64,000 nt of DNA from Dactylosporangium siamense (GCF_016862795.1 NZ_BONQ01000155.1:1-64000); one strand, 5' to 3'. Counted from the first letter of the stretch, positions 22,538-31,698 are shown. Notes: generated by a model from the sequence alone, not told the origin. Made by a program: numbers and translations.

Positions 22538-23923
22538 ATGGACGTGCTCGACCTGACCCGGCTGCAGTTCGCCGTCGTCACGATCTACCACTACCTGTTC
22601 GTGCCGCTGTCGATCAGCCTGTCGGCGACCACGGCCGGGCTGCAGATCGCCTGGATGCGCACCGGCCAGGACCGGTACCGGCAGCTGACCCTGCTCGTCG
22701 GCAAGCTGCTCATCGTCACCTTCGCCGTCGGCGTCGTCACCGGCCTGGTCCAGGAGTTCCAGTTCGGGCTCGCCTGGAGCGGGTTCGCCCGCTTCTACGG
22801 CGACGTCTTCGGCCCCACCCTCGCCATCGAGGGCATGCTGGCGTTCTTCCTCGAGGCGACGTTCCTCGCCCTGTGGTACTTCGGCTGGGACCGGCTGTCC
22901 CGCCGGGTCCACCTGGCCACGATCGTCGTCGTCGCCGTCGGCACCCTGCTCTCGGCGTTCATCATCCTGGCCGCGAACTCCTTCATGCAGCACCCGGTCG
23001 CCTACGAGCTCGACCCGGTCACCGGCCGCGCCCACCTGACCAGCTTCCGGGAGCTGCTGCTCAACAAGGTCAACCTCGCCGCGTTCCCGCACACCATGGC
23101 CGGCGCCGTCATGGTCGGCGGCGCGCTGCTCCTCGCCGTCGGTGCCTGGCGCGCCTGGGCCCGGGGCCGCCAGGACGACGCCGACGCCCCCGCGTTCGGC
23201 ACCCTGGCCCGCATCGGCGCCTGGATGACCGTGGCCGGCGGCGCCCTCACCGCCGTCACCGGCGACCACCTCGGCAAGGTCATCACCCAGGTGCAGCCGA
23301 TGAAGATGGCGGCCGCCGAGGCGCTGTACAGCACCACGACCGGCGCCCCGTTCTCCATCTTCGCGGTCGGCGCCGACGGATTCAGCATCAAGGTGCCGCG
23401 GCTGCTGTCGATCCTCGCCTACGGCGACCCGAACGCCACCGTCGCCGGCATCGACGACCTGCAGGCCCAGTACGCCGCCGCCTACGGCCCCGGCAGCTAC
23501 ATCCCGATGGTCCCCGTGGCGTTCTGGACGTTCCGGCTGATGATCGGCGCCGGCATGCTCGCCATGCTGCTCGCGCTGCTCTACCTGTGGCGGGGCCGTC
23601 GCGGCCGCACCCCCGACACCTGGCTGGTCCGCACCGCGATGCTGCTGCCGCTGCTGCCCGCCGCCGCCAACAGCCTCGGCTGGATCTTCACCGAGACCGC
23701 CCGGCAGCCGTGGATCGCGTTCGGCCTGTCGAAGGTCGCCGACGGCATCTCCCCGGGCCTCACCAGCGGCGAGGTCCTCGCGTCCCTGCTCGGCTTCGCC
23801 GCCGTCTACGGCGTCCTCGCGGTCGTGTGGCTGCGCCTGGTCCGGCACCTCGTCCGCCGGCCGCTCGATCCTCTTCCGGCCGGTGAGCAGCCGGCCGACG
23901 CCGAACCGGCCATGAGCTACTGA
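22538..23923 (+). CDS. cydA: Cytochrome bd oxidase subunit I
   Basis: The 461-residue protein is CydA, the haem-bearing subunit of the bd-type quinol oxidase that reduces oxygen to water without pumping protons. About nine membrane helices are visible. H18 in TIYHYLFVPLS is the expected haem b595 ligand, and the family motif GRQPW is present as ARQPW near residue 390. The Q-loop is of the short actinobacterial type. The ATG at 22538 lies 11 bp after the last BlaI-type dyad. cydB follows after 10 bp with a GAGGAG ribosome site. Confidence 0.95.
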   Translation: MDVLDLTRLQFAVVTIYHYLFVPLSISLSATTAGLQIAWMRTGQDRYRQLTLLVGKLLIVTFAVGVVTGLVQEFQFGLAWSGFARFYGDVFGPTLAIEGMLAFFLEATFLALWYFGWDRLSRRVHLATIVVVAVGTLLSAFIILAANSFMQHPVAYELDPVTGRAHLTSFRELLLNKVNLAAFPHTMAGAVMVGGALLLAVGAWRAWARGRQDDADAPAFGTLARIGAWMTVAGGALTAVTGDHLGKVITQVQPMKMAAAEALYSTTTGAPFSIFAVGADGFSIKVPRLLSILAYGDPNATVAGIDDLQAQYAAAYGPGSYIPMVPVAFWTFRLMIGAGMLAMLLALLYLWRGRRGRTPDTWLVRTAMLLPLLPAAANSLGWIFTETARQPWIAFGLSKVADGISPGLTSGEVLASLLGFAAVYGVLAVVWLRLVRHLVRRPLDPLPAGEQPADAEPAMSY

Positions 23924-23933
23924 GGAGACTTCG

Positions 23934-24950
23934 ATGAATCTCGTCATCATCTGGTACGCCCTGGTCGTGCTCTGCTGGGTCCTGTTCTTCGTGCTCGAGG
24001 GCTTCGACTTCGGGGTCGGGCTGCTCGCCCCGCTGCTCGGCCGCGACGAGCACGAACGCGCCGCCGCCGTGCGCACCATCGGCCCGTTCTGGGACGGCAA
24101 CGAGGTGTGGCTGGTCGCCGCGATCGGCGTCACCTTCGCCGCCTTCCCGTCGTGGTACGCGGCCCTGCTGTCCGGCCTGTACCTGCCGATGGTGGCGATC
24201 CTGCTGCTGCTCGCCGGTCGCGGCGTGGCCCTGGAGTTCCGGGGCAAGCACGACGACCCGCGCTGGCGCCGCCGCTGCGATCTCGCCCTCGCGGCCTGCT
24301 CCGCCGGGGTGGTGCTGCTGTGGGGCGCCGTGCTGACCGTCTTCGTCCGCGGCCTCGCCCTCGACGCCGGTGGCGAGGTCGTCGGCGGCGGCCTCGGTCG
24401 CACCCTCGCGCCGGTCCTCACCCCGGCCGCCGCGCTCGGCGCCCTCCTGGCACTGACCGCCGCGGTGCTGCTCGGCGCGACCTTCCTGGCACTGCGGACC
24501 ACCGGCCCGGTGCGCCGCCGGGCCGCGCTGCTGGCCCGCCGCCTCGCCACCGGCGGCGGCGTGGTCGCCCTGGTCGTGGCGGCCGCCTCGGCGCTCGCTG
24601 GCTCTTCTGCTGTCGCCGCGGTGGCGCTCGCCGTCGCGCTGCTGCTGGGTGGGCTCGCCAGCCTGTCCCGGCGGTCGGGGACGCGGTGGGAGGCGGCCGC
24701 GTTCGGGCTCACCGCGCTCACCGTGGCCGCGGCCGTCGTCGCCGTCCTCACCGCCAACGGTGACGTCGTCCTGCCGAGCACGCTGTCCGGGGCGTGGTCG
24801 CTGACGATGGACGAAGCGGCCGCCACCGGCTCCGCGCTGCGGCTGATCAGCGCCGCGGACGTCGTCGTGCTTCCGGGGGTGCTGGTGTACCAGGCGTGGT
24901 CGTACCGCGTGTTCCGGCAGCGGGTCGCCAGCGAACGGATCGCCTCATGA
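23934..24950 (+). CDS. cydB: Cytochrome bd oxidase subunit II
   Basis: The 338-residue protein is CydB, with about eight membrane helices and the family opening WYALVVLCWVLFFVLEGFDF followed by GPFWDGNEVWLV. It assembles with CydA. The ATG at 23934 follows GAGGAG. Its stop overlaps the ATG of the cydDC fusion (ATGA), so oxidase and assembly exporter are translationally linked. Confidence 0.95.
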   Translation: MNLVIIWYALVVLCWVLFFVLEGFDFGVGLLAPLLGRDEHERAAAVRTIGPFWDGNEVWLVAAIGVTFAAFPSWYAALLSGLYLPMVAILLLLAGRGVALEFRGKHDDPRWRRRCDLALAACSAGVVLLWGAVLTVFVRGLALDAGGEVVGGGLGRTLAPVLTPAAALGALLALTAAVLLGATFLALRTTGPVRRRAALLARRLATGGGVVALVVAAASALAGSSAVAAVALAVALLLGGLASLSRRSGTRWEAAAFGLTALTVAAAVVAVLTANGDVVLPSTLSGAWSLTMDEAAATGSALRLISAADVVVLPGVLVYQAWSYRVFRQRVASERIAS

Positions 24951-27900
24951 CCCGGCGTCCCGGCTCCGGGCCGGTCGACCCGCGGCTGCTGCGGCACGCC
25001 CGGACCAGCCGGGCCGGGATCGCCGCCCTCGCGGTCATCGGCGCCGCGCAGGCCGCCGCGACGGTCGTCCTCGCCGTGGTGCTCACCGGCATCGTCGTCG
25101 CTCTTCCGCAGGTCGGATCAGGCTCTCTGGTCGCGCTTGCCGGGGTGTACGCCGCCCGGGCCGCGCTGACCTGGGCGGAACAGGTCGTCGGGCACCGCAC
25201 CGCGGCCCGGGTCACCGACGAGCTGCGCCGCTCGGTGCTGCACGCCGCGCTGCGCCGGGGACCGGCCTGGGTCGCCGGGTACGGCACCGGCCGGCTCGTC
25301 GCCGTGCTCAGCGGCGGCCTCGACACGTTGCGGCCCTGGTTCAGCGGCTACCTGCCCGCACTGGTCCTCGGCGTGGTCCTGCCGCCCCTCGTCGTGGTCA
25401 CGATGCTGTTCGCCGACCCCGCGTCCGCGGCGATCGTCCTGGTCACCCTGCCGCTCGTGCCGCTGCTCGGCGCGCTCATCGGCTGGGCCACCCAACGCCG
25501 CGCCCAGGACCGCTGGCAGGCCGGCGCCCGCCTCGCCGGGCACTTCCTCGACGCCGTGCGCGGCATCGCCACGCTGCGCCTGTTCGGCCGGGCCGGCCGC
25601 CAGGTCGCCGAGGTCCGGCGGATGACCGACGGGCACCGCGCCGCGACGGTGCGGGTGCTGCGGATCGCGTTCCTCTCCTCGACCGCACTGGACCTGGTCG
25701 GGACGCTGTCGGTCGGCCTCGTCGCGGTCGAGGCCGGGCTCCGGGTCGCCGCCGGCCGGCTCGACCTCGGCCCCGCGCTGCTGGTCATCCTCCTCGCGCC
25801 GGAGGCGTACCGGCCGCTGCGCGAGGTCGCCGCCCGCTTCCACGCCAGCGCCGACGCGGGCGCCGTCATCGCCGACGTCGACGAGATCCTGAACCCTTCC
25901 TTCGATGCCCCTGCGGTGGCGCTCTCTGTCGATGCCCCTGCGGTGGCCGCGGCCGGCGTGCGCGTGCGGCACCCGGGCACCGCCGTCGACGCGCTGCACC
26001 TGCCCGGTCTCCTCGTCCACAGTGGAGAGCTGGTGGCGCTGCGCGGGCCGTCGGGCGCCGGGAAGACCACCACGCTGCGGGTTCTGGCGGGGCTGCAGCC
26101 GGTGCTGGCCGGCACCGTCGAGGTCGGCGGCAGGCCGCTGTACCTGCCACAGGACCCGAGCCTGCCGCACGCGCGGACGGTCGCGGAGGCGGTCGCCCTG
26201 GACGGGGAGGACCACCCCGACCATCCTGTGGTCCTCGACGCCCTGCGGACCGTCGGGCTCGACGCGGAGATCCTGGCCCTGCCCGACGGCCTCGGTACCC
26301 CGCTCGGCGAGCGCGGCCAGGGCCTCTCCTCGGGCCAGCGGCAGCGGCTCGCGCTCGCCCGGGTGCTGCGTGAGGCCGCCGCCGGCCCCGCCGTCGTCCT
26401 GCTCGACGAGCCGACCGCGCACCTCGACGCCACCGCCGAACGCCTCGTCATCGCCGAACTGCGGGCCCTGGCCGCCCGTGGCTGCGCCGTGCTCGTCGTC
26501 GCCCACCGGCCGGCGGTCCTCGCCGCCGCCGACCGGACCGTGCGGATCACACCACCCACCCACCCGCACCCAACACCCGCGTCCGCGATCGGGCCTGCGT
26601 CCGCGAACGGGCCTGCGTCCGCGATCGAGCCTGCGTCCGCGATCGAGCCTTCGCCTGCGATCGGGCTGCCGGCCGCGGTCGCGGCGGGGCTCGACGCTGC
26701 GGTTGTGCGCACGAGTGCGCCTGGGACTGTGTCCGCGAGTGCGCCCGGGACCGTGCCCGGGAGCGTGTCCGCGAGTGCGTCCGGGACCGCGCCGGGGCTC
26801 GACGCCGAGGTCGGGCGGCCGGTCGCGGCCGAGGCCTCGCCGCGGCCCGGCGGCGGGCGGTGGCGGTGGTGGCGGCGGCCGGGGACGGCGGTCGGGCTCG
26901 GCGCGGCGTCCTGGCTCGCCGGCATCACCCTCACCGGGGCGGCGACCTGGCTGCTCGTGCGCGCCGCCGACCTGCCGCCGGTCCTCACGCTGTCCACGGC
27001 CGTCGTCCTCGTGCGGGGCAGCGCCGTCGCCCGGCCACTGCTGCGCTACCTGGAGCGCCTGGTCTCGCACGAGGTGGCGTTCGCCCGGCTCGGCACGTGG
27101 CGGGCGGAGGTGTACGCCGACCTGGTGCCCAGGGTCCCCGGCCCGGCCCTGCACCGCCGCGGTGACCTGCTCACCCGGGTGGTCGACGACGTCGACGGGC
27201 GGGTCGACGGGCTGCTGCGGGGGCGCCTGCCCGCGTACGCCGCCTGGGCCGCGATCACGGTCGCCATCGCCGTCGCGGCGGTCGTGAACCCCGCGGCCGC
27301 GGGTGCGCTCGCCGCCGGTGTCACCGTCGCGGGCGGGCTGGCGCCGTGGCTGGCCGCCCGGCACGCGGCCCGGGTCGACGCGGCCACCGGCCGGGCCCGT
27401 GCGGAACTACGCGACGCCGTCGTGGAGACCGTCGAGGGGGTGGAGGACCTGGCGACCCGCGACACAGCCGCCGCGCTCGCCGTCCCCGACCGGCGCAGCC
27501 GAGCCCTGTCGCGACTGGAGTCCGCCACGGCGGGCACGGAAGGCGCGGCGTCGGCGCTGGCGCAGCTCGGGTGTGGCGTCGCGGTGGTCGGCGTCGCGGT
27601 CGCCGCGGCCGCCGGGGGACACCCGGCCGAAACCGCCGCGATCCTGCTCCTGGGCGCCGTCGCCCTCGCCGAGCCGGTGCTGACGCTGCCCGGCGCGGCC
27701 GTCGCCCGTCGCGCCGCGGCCGGTGCCCGCGCCCGCCTCGCCGGCCTCGCCGCCCAGCCGTGTCCGGCCGGCCCGGTCGTGGCGGCGGCCGTGGTGGACG
27801 GTGCCCCCGCGGATTCCGCCGTGGCCGGTGCTCGTGCGTGCCTTGATGGTGTCGCTGTCCAGTCGTGTCCGGCCGGCCCCGCAATCACGGTGGCTGCGGT

Positions 27901-28834
27901 GGATGGTGCTGTCGCGGATTCCGCCGTGGCCGGTGCTCCTGCGTGCCTGGATGGTGTCGCCGCTCAGTCGTGTCCGGCCGGCCCCGCAATCACTGCGGCT
28001 GCGGTGGACGGTGCCGCTGCGGCATCCACAATGGACAAGGACGTGGTGGTGACCGTCGGCGGGCTCACCGCGGGCTGGGACCCGGATCGGTCGCCGGTGT
28101 TGCGTGGGCTGGACCTCGAGCTCCCGCCGGGGCGGCGGGTCGCGGTGCTCGGGGCGTCCGGCAGCGGCAAGTCGACGCTCGCGGCCGTGCTGGTGCGGAT
28201 GCTCGACCCGCGCGGCGGCGGGGTCCGGCTCGGCGGCACCGATCTGCGCGACCTGCCCGACCCGGTGCTGCGCCGCATGGTCGGTCTGGTCGGCGACGCC
28301 GCGGACCACGTCTTCGCGACCACGGTCCGGGAGAACCTGCGCCTGGCCCGGCCGGCGGCGACCGACGACGAGCTGCGCGCCGCGCTCGCCGGAGCCCAGC
28401 TCGGGCCGTGGCTGGAGCGGCTGCCGGAAGGCCTCGACACCTGGCTCGGCGAGGGCGGCACCACGATCTCCGGTGGTCAGCGGCGGCGCCTCGCGATGGC
28501 CCGGGCGTTGCTGGCCGACCCGGCGCTGCTGGTGCTCGACGAGCCCACCGAGGGCCTGGAGGAGCAGGAGGCGGCCGTGCTGATGACCGACCTCCTCACC
28601 GCGGCGACGGGGCGCTCGGTGCTGCTGCTCACCCACCGCCGGGACGGCCTGGAGCACGTCGACGCCGTCTACGACCTCATCGACGGCCGCCTGGTCCCGG
28701 CGGCGCCCCCAACCGCGGCCCCGACCGTGGCCCCGGCGGCGGCCCCGACCGTGGCCCTGACCGTGGCCCCGGCGGCGGCCCAAACCGCGGTCCCGGCGGC
28801 GGCCCTGACCGTGGCCCCGGCGGTCACGGTGTGA
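24947..28834 (+). CDS. cydDC: Fused CydDC heterodimeric ABC exporter
   Basis: The 1295-residue protein joins the two halves of the thiol/haem ABC exporter needed for cytochrome bd assembly. The first half has a six-helix domain, Walker A GPSGAGKTT, signature LSSGQRQR and Walker B VVLLDEPT. The second half has GASGSGKST, ISGGQRRR and LLVLDEPTEG. Fusion is known in actinobacteria. Unusual are three low-complexity additions: an Ala/Ser/Pro linker between the halves (about 540-625) with 6-residue repeats, three 35-residue repeats between the second membrane domain and its ATPase (about 926-1030), and an Ala/Pro/Thr/Val tail over the last 45 residues. Two residues in each repeat are Cys (CLDG, SCPAG) apart from the first. 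Confidence 0.95.
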   Translation: MTRRPGSGPVDPRLLRHARTSRAGIAALAVIGAAQAAATVVLAVVLTGIVVALPQVGSGSLVALAGVYAARAALTWAEQVVGHRTAARVTDELRRSVLHAALRRGPAWVAGYGTGRLVAVLSGGLDTLRPWFSGYLPALVLGVVLPPLVVVTMLFADPASAAIVLVTLPLVPLLGALIGWATQRRAQDRWQAGARLAGHFLDAVRGIATLRLFGRAGRQVAEVRRMTDGHRAATVRVLRIAFLSSTALDLVGTLSVGLVAVEAGLRVAAGRLDLGPALLVILLAPEAYRPLREVAARFHASADAGAVIADVDEILNPSFDAPAVALSVDAPAVAAAGVRVRHPGTAVDALHLPGLLVHSGELVALRGPSGAGKTTTLRVLAGLQPVLAGTVEVGGRPLYLPQDPSLPHARTVAEAVALDGEDHPDHPVVLDALRTVGLDAEILALPDGLGTPLGERGQGLSSGQRQRLALARVLREAAAGPAVVLLDEPTAHLDATAERLVIAELRALAARGCAVLVVAHRPAVLAAADRTVRITPPTHPHPTPASAIGPASANGPASAIEPASAIEPSPAIGLPAAVAAGLDAAVVRTSAPGTVSASAPGTVPGSVSASASGTAPGLDAEVGRPVAAEASPRPGGGRWRWWRRPGTAVGLGAASWLAGITLTGAATWLLVRAADLPPVLTLSTAVVLVRGSAVARPLLRYLERLVSHEVAFARLGTWRAEVYADLVPRVPGPALHRRGDLLTRVVDDVDGRVDGLLRGRLPAYAAWAAITVAIAVAAVVNPAAAGALAAGVTVAGGLAPWLAARHAARVDAATGRARAELRDAVVETVEGVEDLATRDTAAALAVPDRRSRALSRLESATAGTEGAASALAQLGCGVAVVGVAVAAAAGGHPAETAAILLLGAVALAEPVLTLPGAAVARRAAAGARARLAGLAAQPCPAGPVVAAAVVDGAPADSAVAGARACLDGVAVQSCPAGPAITVAAVDGAVADSAVAGAPACLDGVAAQSCPAGPAITAAAVDGAAAASTMDKDVVVTVGGLTAGWDPDRSPVLRGLDLELPPGRRVAVLGASGSGKSTLAAVLVRMLDPRGGGVRLGGTDLRDLPDPVLRRMVGLVGDAADHVFATTVRENLRLARPAATDDELRAALAGAQLGPWLERLPEGLDTWLGEGGTTISGGQRRRLAMARALLADPALLVLDEPTEGLEEQEAAVLMTDLLTAATGRSVLLLTHRRDGLEHVDAVYDLIDGRLVPAAPPTAAPTVAPAAAPTVALTVAPAAAQTAVPAAALTVAPAVTV
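26576..26665 (+). repeat. 18-bp coding repeats in CydD-CydC linker
   Basis: Five units of the pattern CCTGCGTCCGCGATCGAG encode PASAIE/PASAIG-like hexapeptides. They are followed to about 26800 by looser Gly/Thr/Val/Ser-rich copies. The segment joins the first ATPase domain to the second membrane domain. Confidence 0.85.
27722..28036 (+). repeat. Three 105-bp coding repeats inside CydC half
   Basis: Units begin at 27722, 27827 and 27932 and encode 35 residues each. Units 2 and 3 are almost identical (both carry ACLDG, SCPAGPAIT and AAVDGA); unit 1 is more divergent and includes the normal CydC sequence GARARLAGL. The array separates the membrane domain from the ATPase domain. Confidence 0.9.
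28703..28831 (+). repeat. Low-complexity repeats encoding CydDC C-terminal tail
   Basis: GACCGTGGCCCCGGCGGCG-like units recur several times and encode an Ala/Pro/Thr/Val tail after the last ATPase residues. The end overlaps the convergent TetR gene by 11 bp. Confidence 0.75.
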
Positions 28835-29405
28835 GCAGGCGGACCAGGACGTCGGTGAGGTCGTCGGCGGTGCGGTCGGGCGCCTGCGACGGCTGGACGA
28901 TGTGGCTCACCACGAGCCGCACGATCGACTCCGCGGCCACCGCCACGACCCGCGGGTCGTGGTCCGGCAGGTGGGTGCCCGCCCAGTCGCCGATGACCGC
29001 GGTCGCCGCCGCGAGGAGCAGCTCCGAGCGGGTCGTCAGGAACGGCAGCAGCTCGTCGGCGCTGCCCCTGGCACTGGTCAGGATCGCCTTGATCAGCGGG
29101 TTGCCGGCCGCTTCGAGCAGCGTGTGCCCGATCGCGGCGCGGCCGGCGGCCCGGATGTCGGGGCCGTGCCGGTGCAGCGCGCCGCGCACGTCGGCGACGA
29201 ACGCGTCGATCTCGCGGGCGGCGAGGGCCTCCGCGAGCCCGGACTTGTCGCCGAACTCGTTGTAGACCGTCTGGCGGCTCACCCCGGCGGCGCGGGCGAC
29301 GTCGGCCATCCGCACGCCGTCCCAGCCGTTGCCGATGGTCAGGTCCCGCGCGGCGGCCACGAGCGCGTCGCGCAGCCGCTCCCGGTTGGTCTCGCGGTAC
29401 GTCAC
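28824..29405 (-). CDS. TetR-family regulator next to alkB
   Basis: The 193-residue regulator has a TetR helix-turn-helix (about 10-60, MADVARAAGVSRQTVYNEFGDK) and a helical ligand domain of the type found beside alkB genes. The GTG at 29405 lies seven bases after TACATT, fitting a leaderless mRNA; a GTG two codons upstream is less well placed. It is divergent from the alkane hydroxylase gene with a 76-bp gap, so it probably regulates it, perhaps sensing a hydrocarbon or fatty product. It overlaps cydDC convergently by 11 bp. Confidence 0.85.
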   Translation of the reverse strand: MTYRETNRERLRDALVAAARDLTIGNGWDGVRMADVARAAGVSRQTVYNEFGDKSGLAEALAAREIDAFVADVRGALHRHGPDIRAAGRAAIGHTLLEAAGNPLIKAILTSARGSADELLPFLTTRSELLLAAATAVIGDWAGTHLPDHDPRVVAVAAESIVRLVVSHIVQPSQAPDRTADDLTDVLVRLLTP

Positions 29406-29481
29406 CGGCACCAATGTAGACACCGAACCCAAAAGCGTCCAGTCTCTTGACACGAAAGTCGGAGATGTAAAGCATGGCGGC

Positions 29482-30582
29482 ATGGACATCGCTGTCGATG
29501 CCTGGCGGGACCGCCGGCTCCCGCTCTGGCCCCTCGCGCTCGTCGTGCCCGCCCTGCCGTTCGCCGGACTCGCACTGAGCGGAGCCGGCGCGTGGGGCTG
29601 GTGGCTCACCCCGCTGGTCGTCTTCGGCCTGATCCCGCTCGTCGACCTGCTCATCGGCGACGACCGGCAGAATCCGCCGGAGGAGGCGGTCCCGGCACTG
29701 CAGCGCTCGCCGTACTACCGCTGGATCACCTACCTGTACCTGCCCGCGCAGTACGCCGCGCTGGTCATGACCTGCCGGGCCTGGGCGGATGGCGTAGGAC
29801 CGGTCGCGGGCGCCGGGCTGGTGCTCACGGCCGGGATCGTCAACGGCGTCGCCATCAACACCGCGCACGAGCTCGGCCACAAGCGGGAGCGGGTCGAGCG
29901 CCGGCTGTCGCGGATCGCGCTCGCCCCGACCGGCTACGGCCACTTCTACGTCGAGCACAACCGCGGTCACCACGTGCGGGTCGCGACCCCGCAGGACCCG
30001 GCCAGCGCCCGGCTCGGCGAGTCGTTCTGGCGGTTCTGGCCGCGCACGGTCGTCGGCAGCGCGCGCTCGGCGTGGCGCCTGGAGTCCGCCAGGTTCCGCA
30101 TCCGTGGCCGCAGCCCGTGGACGTGGCGCAACGACGTGCTGACCGCGTGGGCGATGACCGTGGTGCTGTTCGCCGCGCTGACCGCGGCACTTGGCTGGAG
30201 CGTGCTGCCGTTCCTGGTGCTGCAGGCCGTCGTCGGCTTCTCGGTCCTCGAGGCGGTCAACTACCTGGAGCACTACGGGCTGCTGCGGCAGCCGACCGGG
30301 ACCGGCCGCCCGGAGAAGGTCGACCCGCGGCACAGCTGGAACAGCGACCGCCTCGTCACCAACGTCTTCCTGTTCCAACTGCAGCGCCACAGCGACCACC
30401 ACGCCAACCCGTTGCGCCGGTATCAGGTGCTGCGCACCTTCGACGTTTCACCGCAACTGCCGGCGGGGTACGCCACGATGCTGGTCCTGGCGCTCATCCC
30501 GCCGCTGTGGCACCGGGTGATGGACCCGCGCGTGCTCGCGCACTACGGCGGCGACGCCCGGCTGGCCAACCGCGGGCCGTGA
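29482..30582 (+). CDS. alkB: AlkB-type alkane 1-monooxygenase
   Basis: The 366-residue integral membrane di-iron hydroxylase carries the four His boxes of AlkB: HELGHK (H129), EHNRGHH, NYLEHYGLLR and LQRHSDHHANPLRRYQ. About six membrane helices are seen. AlkB hydroxylates medium-chain n-alkanes at C1, with electrons from rubredoxin; no rubredoxin gene or fused rubredoxin domain is here. The ATG at 29482 is chosen from the family N-terminus; TTGACA lies about 30 bp upstream. The adjacent divergent TetR is a likely regulator. Confidence 0.93.
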   Translation: MDIAVDAWRDRRLPLWPLALVVPALPFAGLALSGAGAWGWWLTPLVVFGLIPLVDLLIGDDRQNPPEEAVPALQRSPYYRWITYLYLPAQYAALVMTCRAWADGVGPVAGAGLVLTAGIVNGVAINTAHELGHKRERVERRLSRIALAPTGYGHFYVEHNRGHHVRVATPQDPASARLGESFWRFWPRTVVGSARSAWRLESARFRIRGRSPWTWRNDVLTAWAMTVVLFAALTAALGWSVLPFLVLQAVVGFSVLEAVNYLEHYGLLRQPTGTGRPEKVDPRHSWNSDRLVTNVFLFQLQRHSDHHANPLRRYQVLRTFDVSPQLPAGYATMLVLALIPPLWHRVMDPRVLAHYGGDARLANRGP

Positions 30583-30589
30583 GCACCCG

Positions 30590-30911
30590 TCAGCGCAGGC
30601 CGTGCTGCCGTTGCAGGGCCTCGACGGCGTCCTTGGCCTCCTGCAGGCTCGCGCCCGTCGCCGCCCGGTACACCTTTGATGGCCTGGATCTTGCGGCCGG
30701 CGAGCAGCTCCTGTATGACGACGGCGGGCGCGTCCGGCTCCGGCTCGCGGATGCCGAGGTGGTCCATGATGAGGTCCAGCTTGCGCTCGAGCACCGCGAG
30801 CCGGCGGGCCTGATGGTCGGCGGCGGCGCGCCGGCCGCTGCCGGCGACCAGCACCACCAGGACGAACGGCAGGAGCACGACGAACGGCAGGATCCATTCC
30901 ATGCCCGCCAT
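30590..30911 (-). pseudogene. Frameshifted small membrane protein with ribosomal L7/L12 C-terminal-like domain
   Basis: Residues 1-79 give one N-terminal membrane helix, a coiled segment (RRLAVLERKLDLIMDHLGI) and the start of an L7/L12-CTD-like fold (ELLAGRKIQAIK). Directly after this, at about 30673-30676, one extra base in AAAGG shifts the frame. Removing it restores VYRAATGASLQEAKDAVEAL, then QRQHGLR and a stop at 30590, the expected family ending, for 106 residues. Unshifted, the frame runs on to 30543 inside alkB. It is either a real mutation, a sequencing error or a rare programmed slip. An alternative ATG is at 30902. Confidence 0.75.
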
Positions 30912-30920
30912 TGAACACCG

Positions 30921-31616
30921 TCACGCGGCGGCGGCGACCGGTTCGGCCACGGGGTCCAAGGCGGTCCGGCGGACGCCGCGCACGAGCAGGTAGCCGACCA
31001 TCCACACCTCGCCGACGGTTGCCGGGAGCACCAGGACGTCGGCGACCCCGGCCGCGCCGGGGGCGAGGTACGTGACGAACGTGCCGAGCACGTAGCCGGC
31101 GCCGCCGGCGATGAGGACCCAGCCGAGGGCGCGGGGCATCCAGCCCGAGCTGAGCACGCACCAGCCCATCGGCAGCAGCCACAGGCCGAAGAAGATCCCG
31201 CCGACGCTCCACAGGGCGCCGCTGATCTCGTACAGCAGCTGGGTGCCGGCCGCCGCGTCGCCGAACGGGTGGGTGGCCAGGTCGAGCGCGGTGCCCAGCA
31301 GCGCGGCGCTGCCGAGGATCACGACCGCGTTGACGAGCCCGAACGCGGCGATGCCGCCGGCCGCGACCTGGTCGGTGGTGCGGAAGAGCCGGTAGAACCA
31401 CACGGCGGCGAGGGCCTGGGTGAGGACGGTGAGCAGTTCGAGGGCGATGCCGGCGCGGGCGAGGGACTCGTGTTCCACGAGGTTGGCGAGGGTCGCGGCG
31501 GGGTCGCCGTCGACGAAGAGCCGGGACCTGACGAGCAGGAAGCCGAGGCCGCCGGTGATGGCGAGGCCCAGGTAGAGCAGCCCGGTGACCCGGGCGGTGC
31601 GGACCAGCGGATGCAT
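30921..31616 (-). CDS. DUF4386-family membrane protein
   Basis: The 231-residue protein has about six membrane helices and the DUF4386 pattern (ARVTGLLYLGLAITGGLGF, ALWFYRLFR-like AAVWFYRLFR, FFGLWLLPMGW). The family is uncharacterised. The ATG at 31616 follows AAGGAG with four-base spacing. Two palindromic repeats lie directly upstream, and a TetR gene is divergent from them, so the pair probably forms a regulator-target unit. Confidence 0.85.
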   Translation of the reverse strand: MHPLVRTARVTGLLYLGLAITGGLGFLLVRSRLFVDGDPAATLANLVEHESLARAGIALELLTVLTQALAAVWFYRLFRTTDQVAAGGIAAFGLVNAVVILGSAALLGTALDLATHPFGDAAAGTQLLYEISGALWSVGGIFFGLWLLPMGWCVLSSGWMPRALGWVLIAGGAGYVLGTFVTYLAPGAAGVADVLVLPATVGEVWMVGYLLVRGVRRTALDPVAEPVAAAA

Positions 31617-31636
31617 GACGCTCCTTGGTAGGGCCA

Positions 31637-31671
31637 ACCTTACCTCGTAAGGTAACCATACGTTGTAAGGT
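31637..31671. promoter_or_regulatory. Tandem TetR operators between DUF4386 gene and TetR gene
   Basis: ACCTTACCTCGTAAGGT (31637-31653) is a perfect palindrome about its central base. ACCATACGTTGTAAGGT (31655-31671) is an imperfect copy, 18 bp on. They cover most of the 82-bp divergent region. Confidence 0.65.
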
Positions 31672-31698
31672 GAGGGCAAGGGGCGAAGGAGGGCACGG

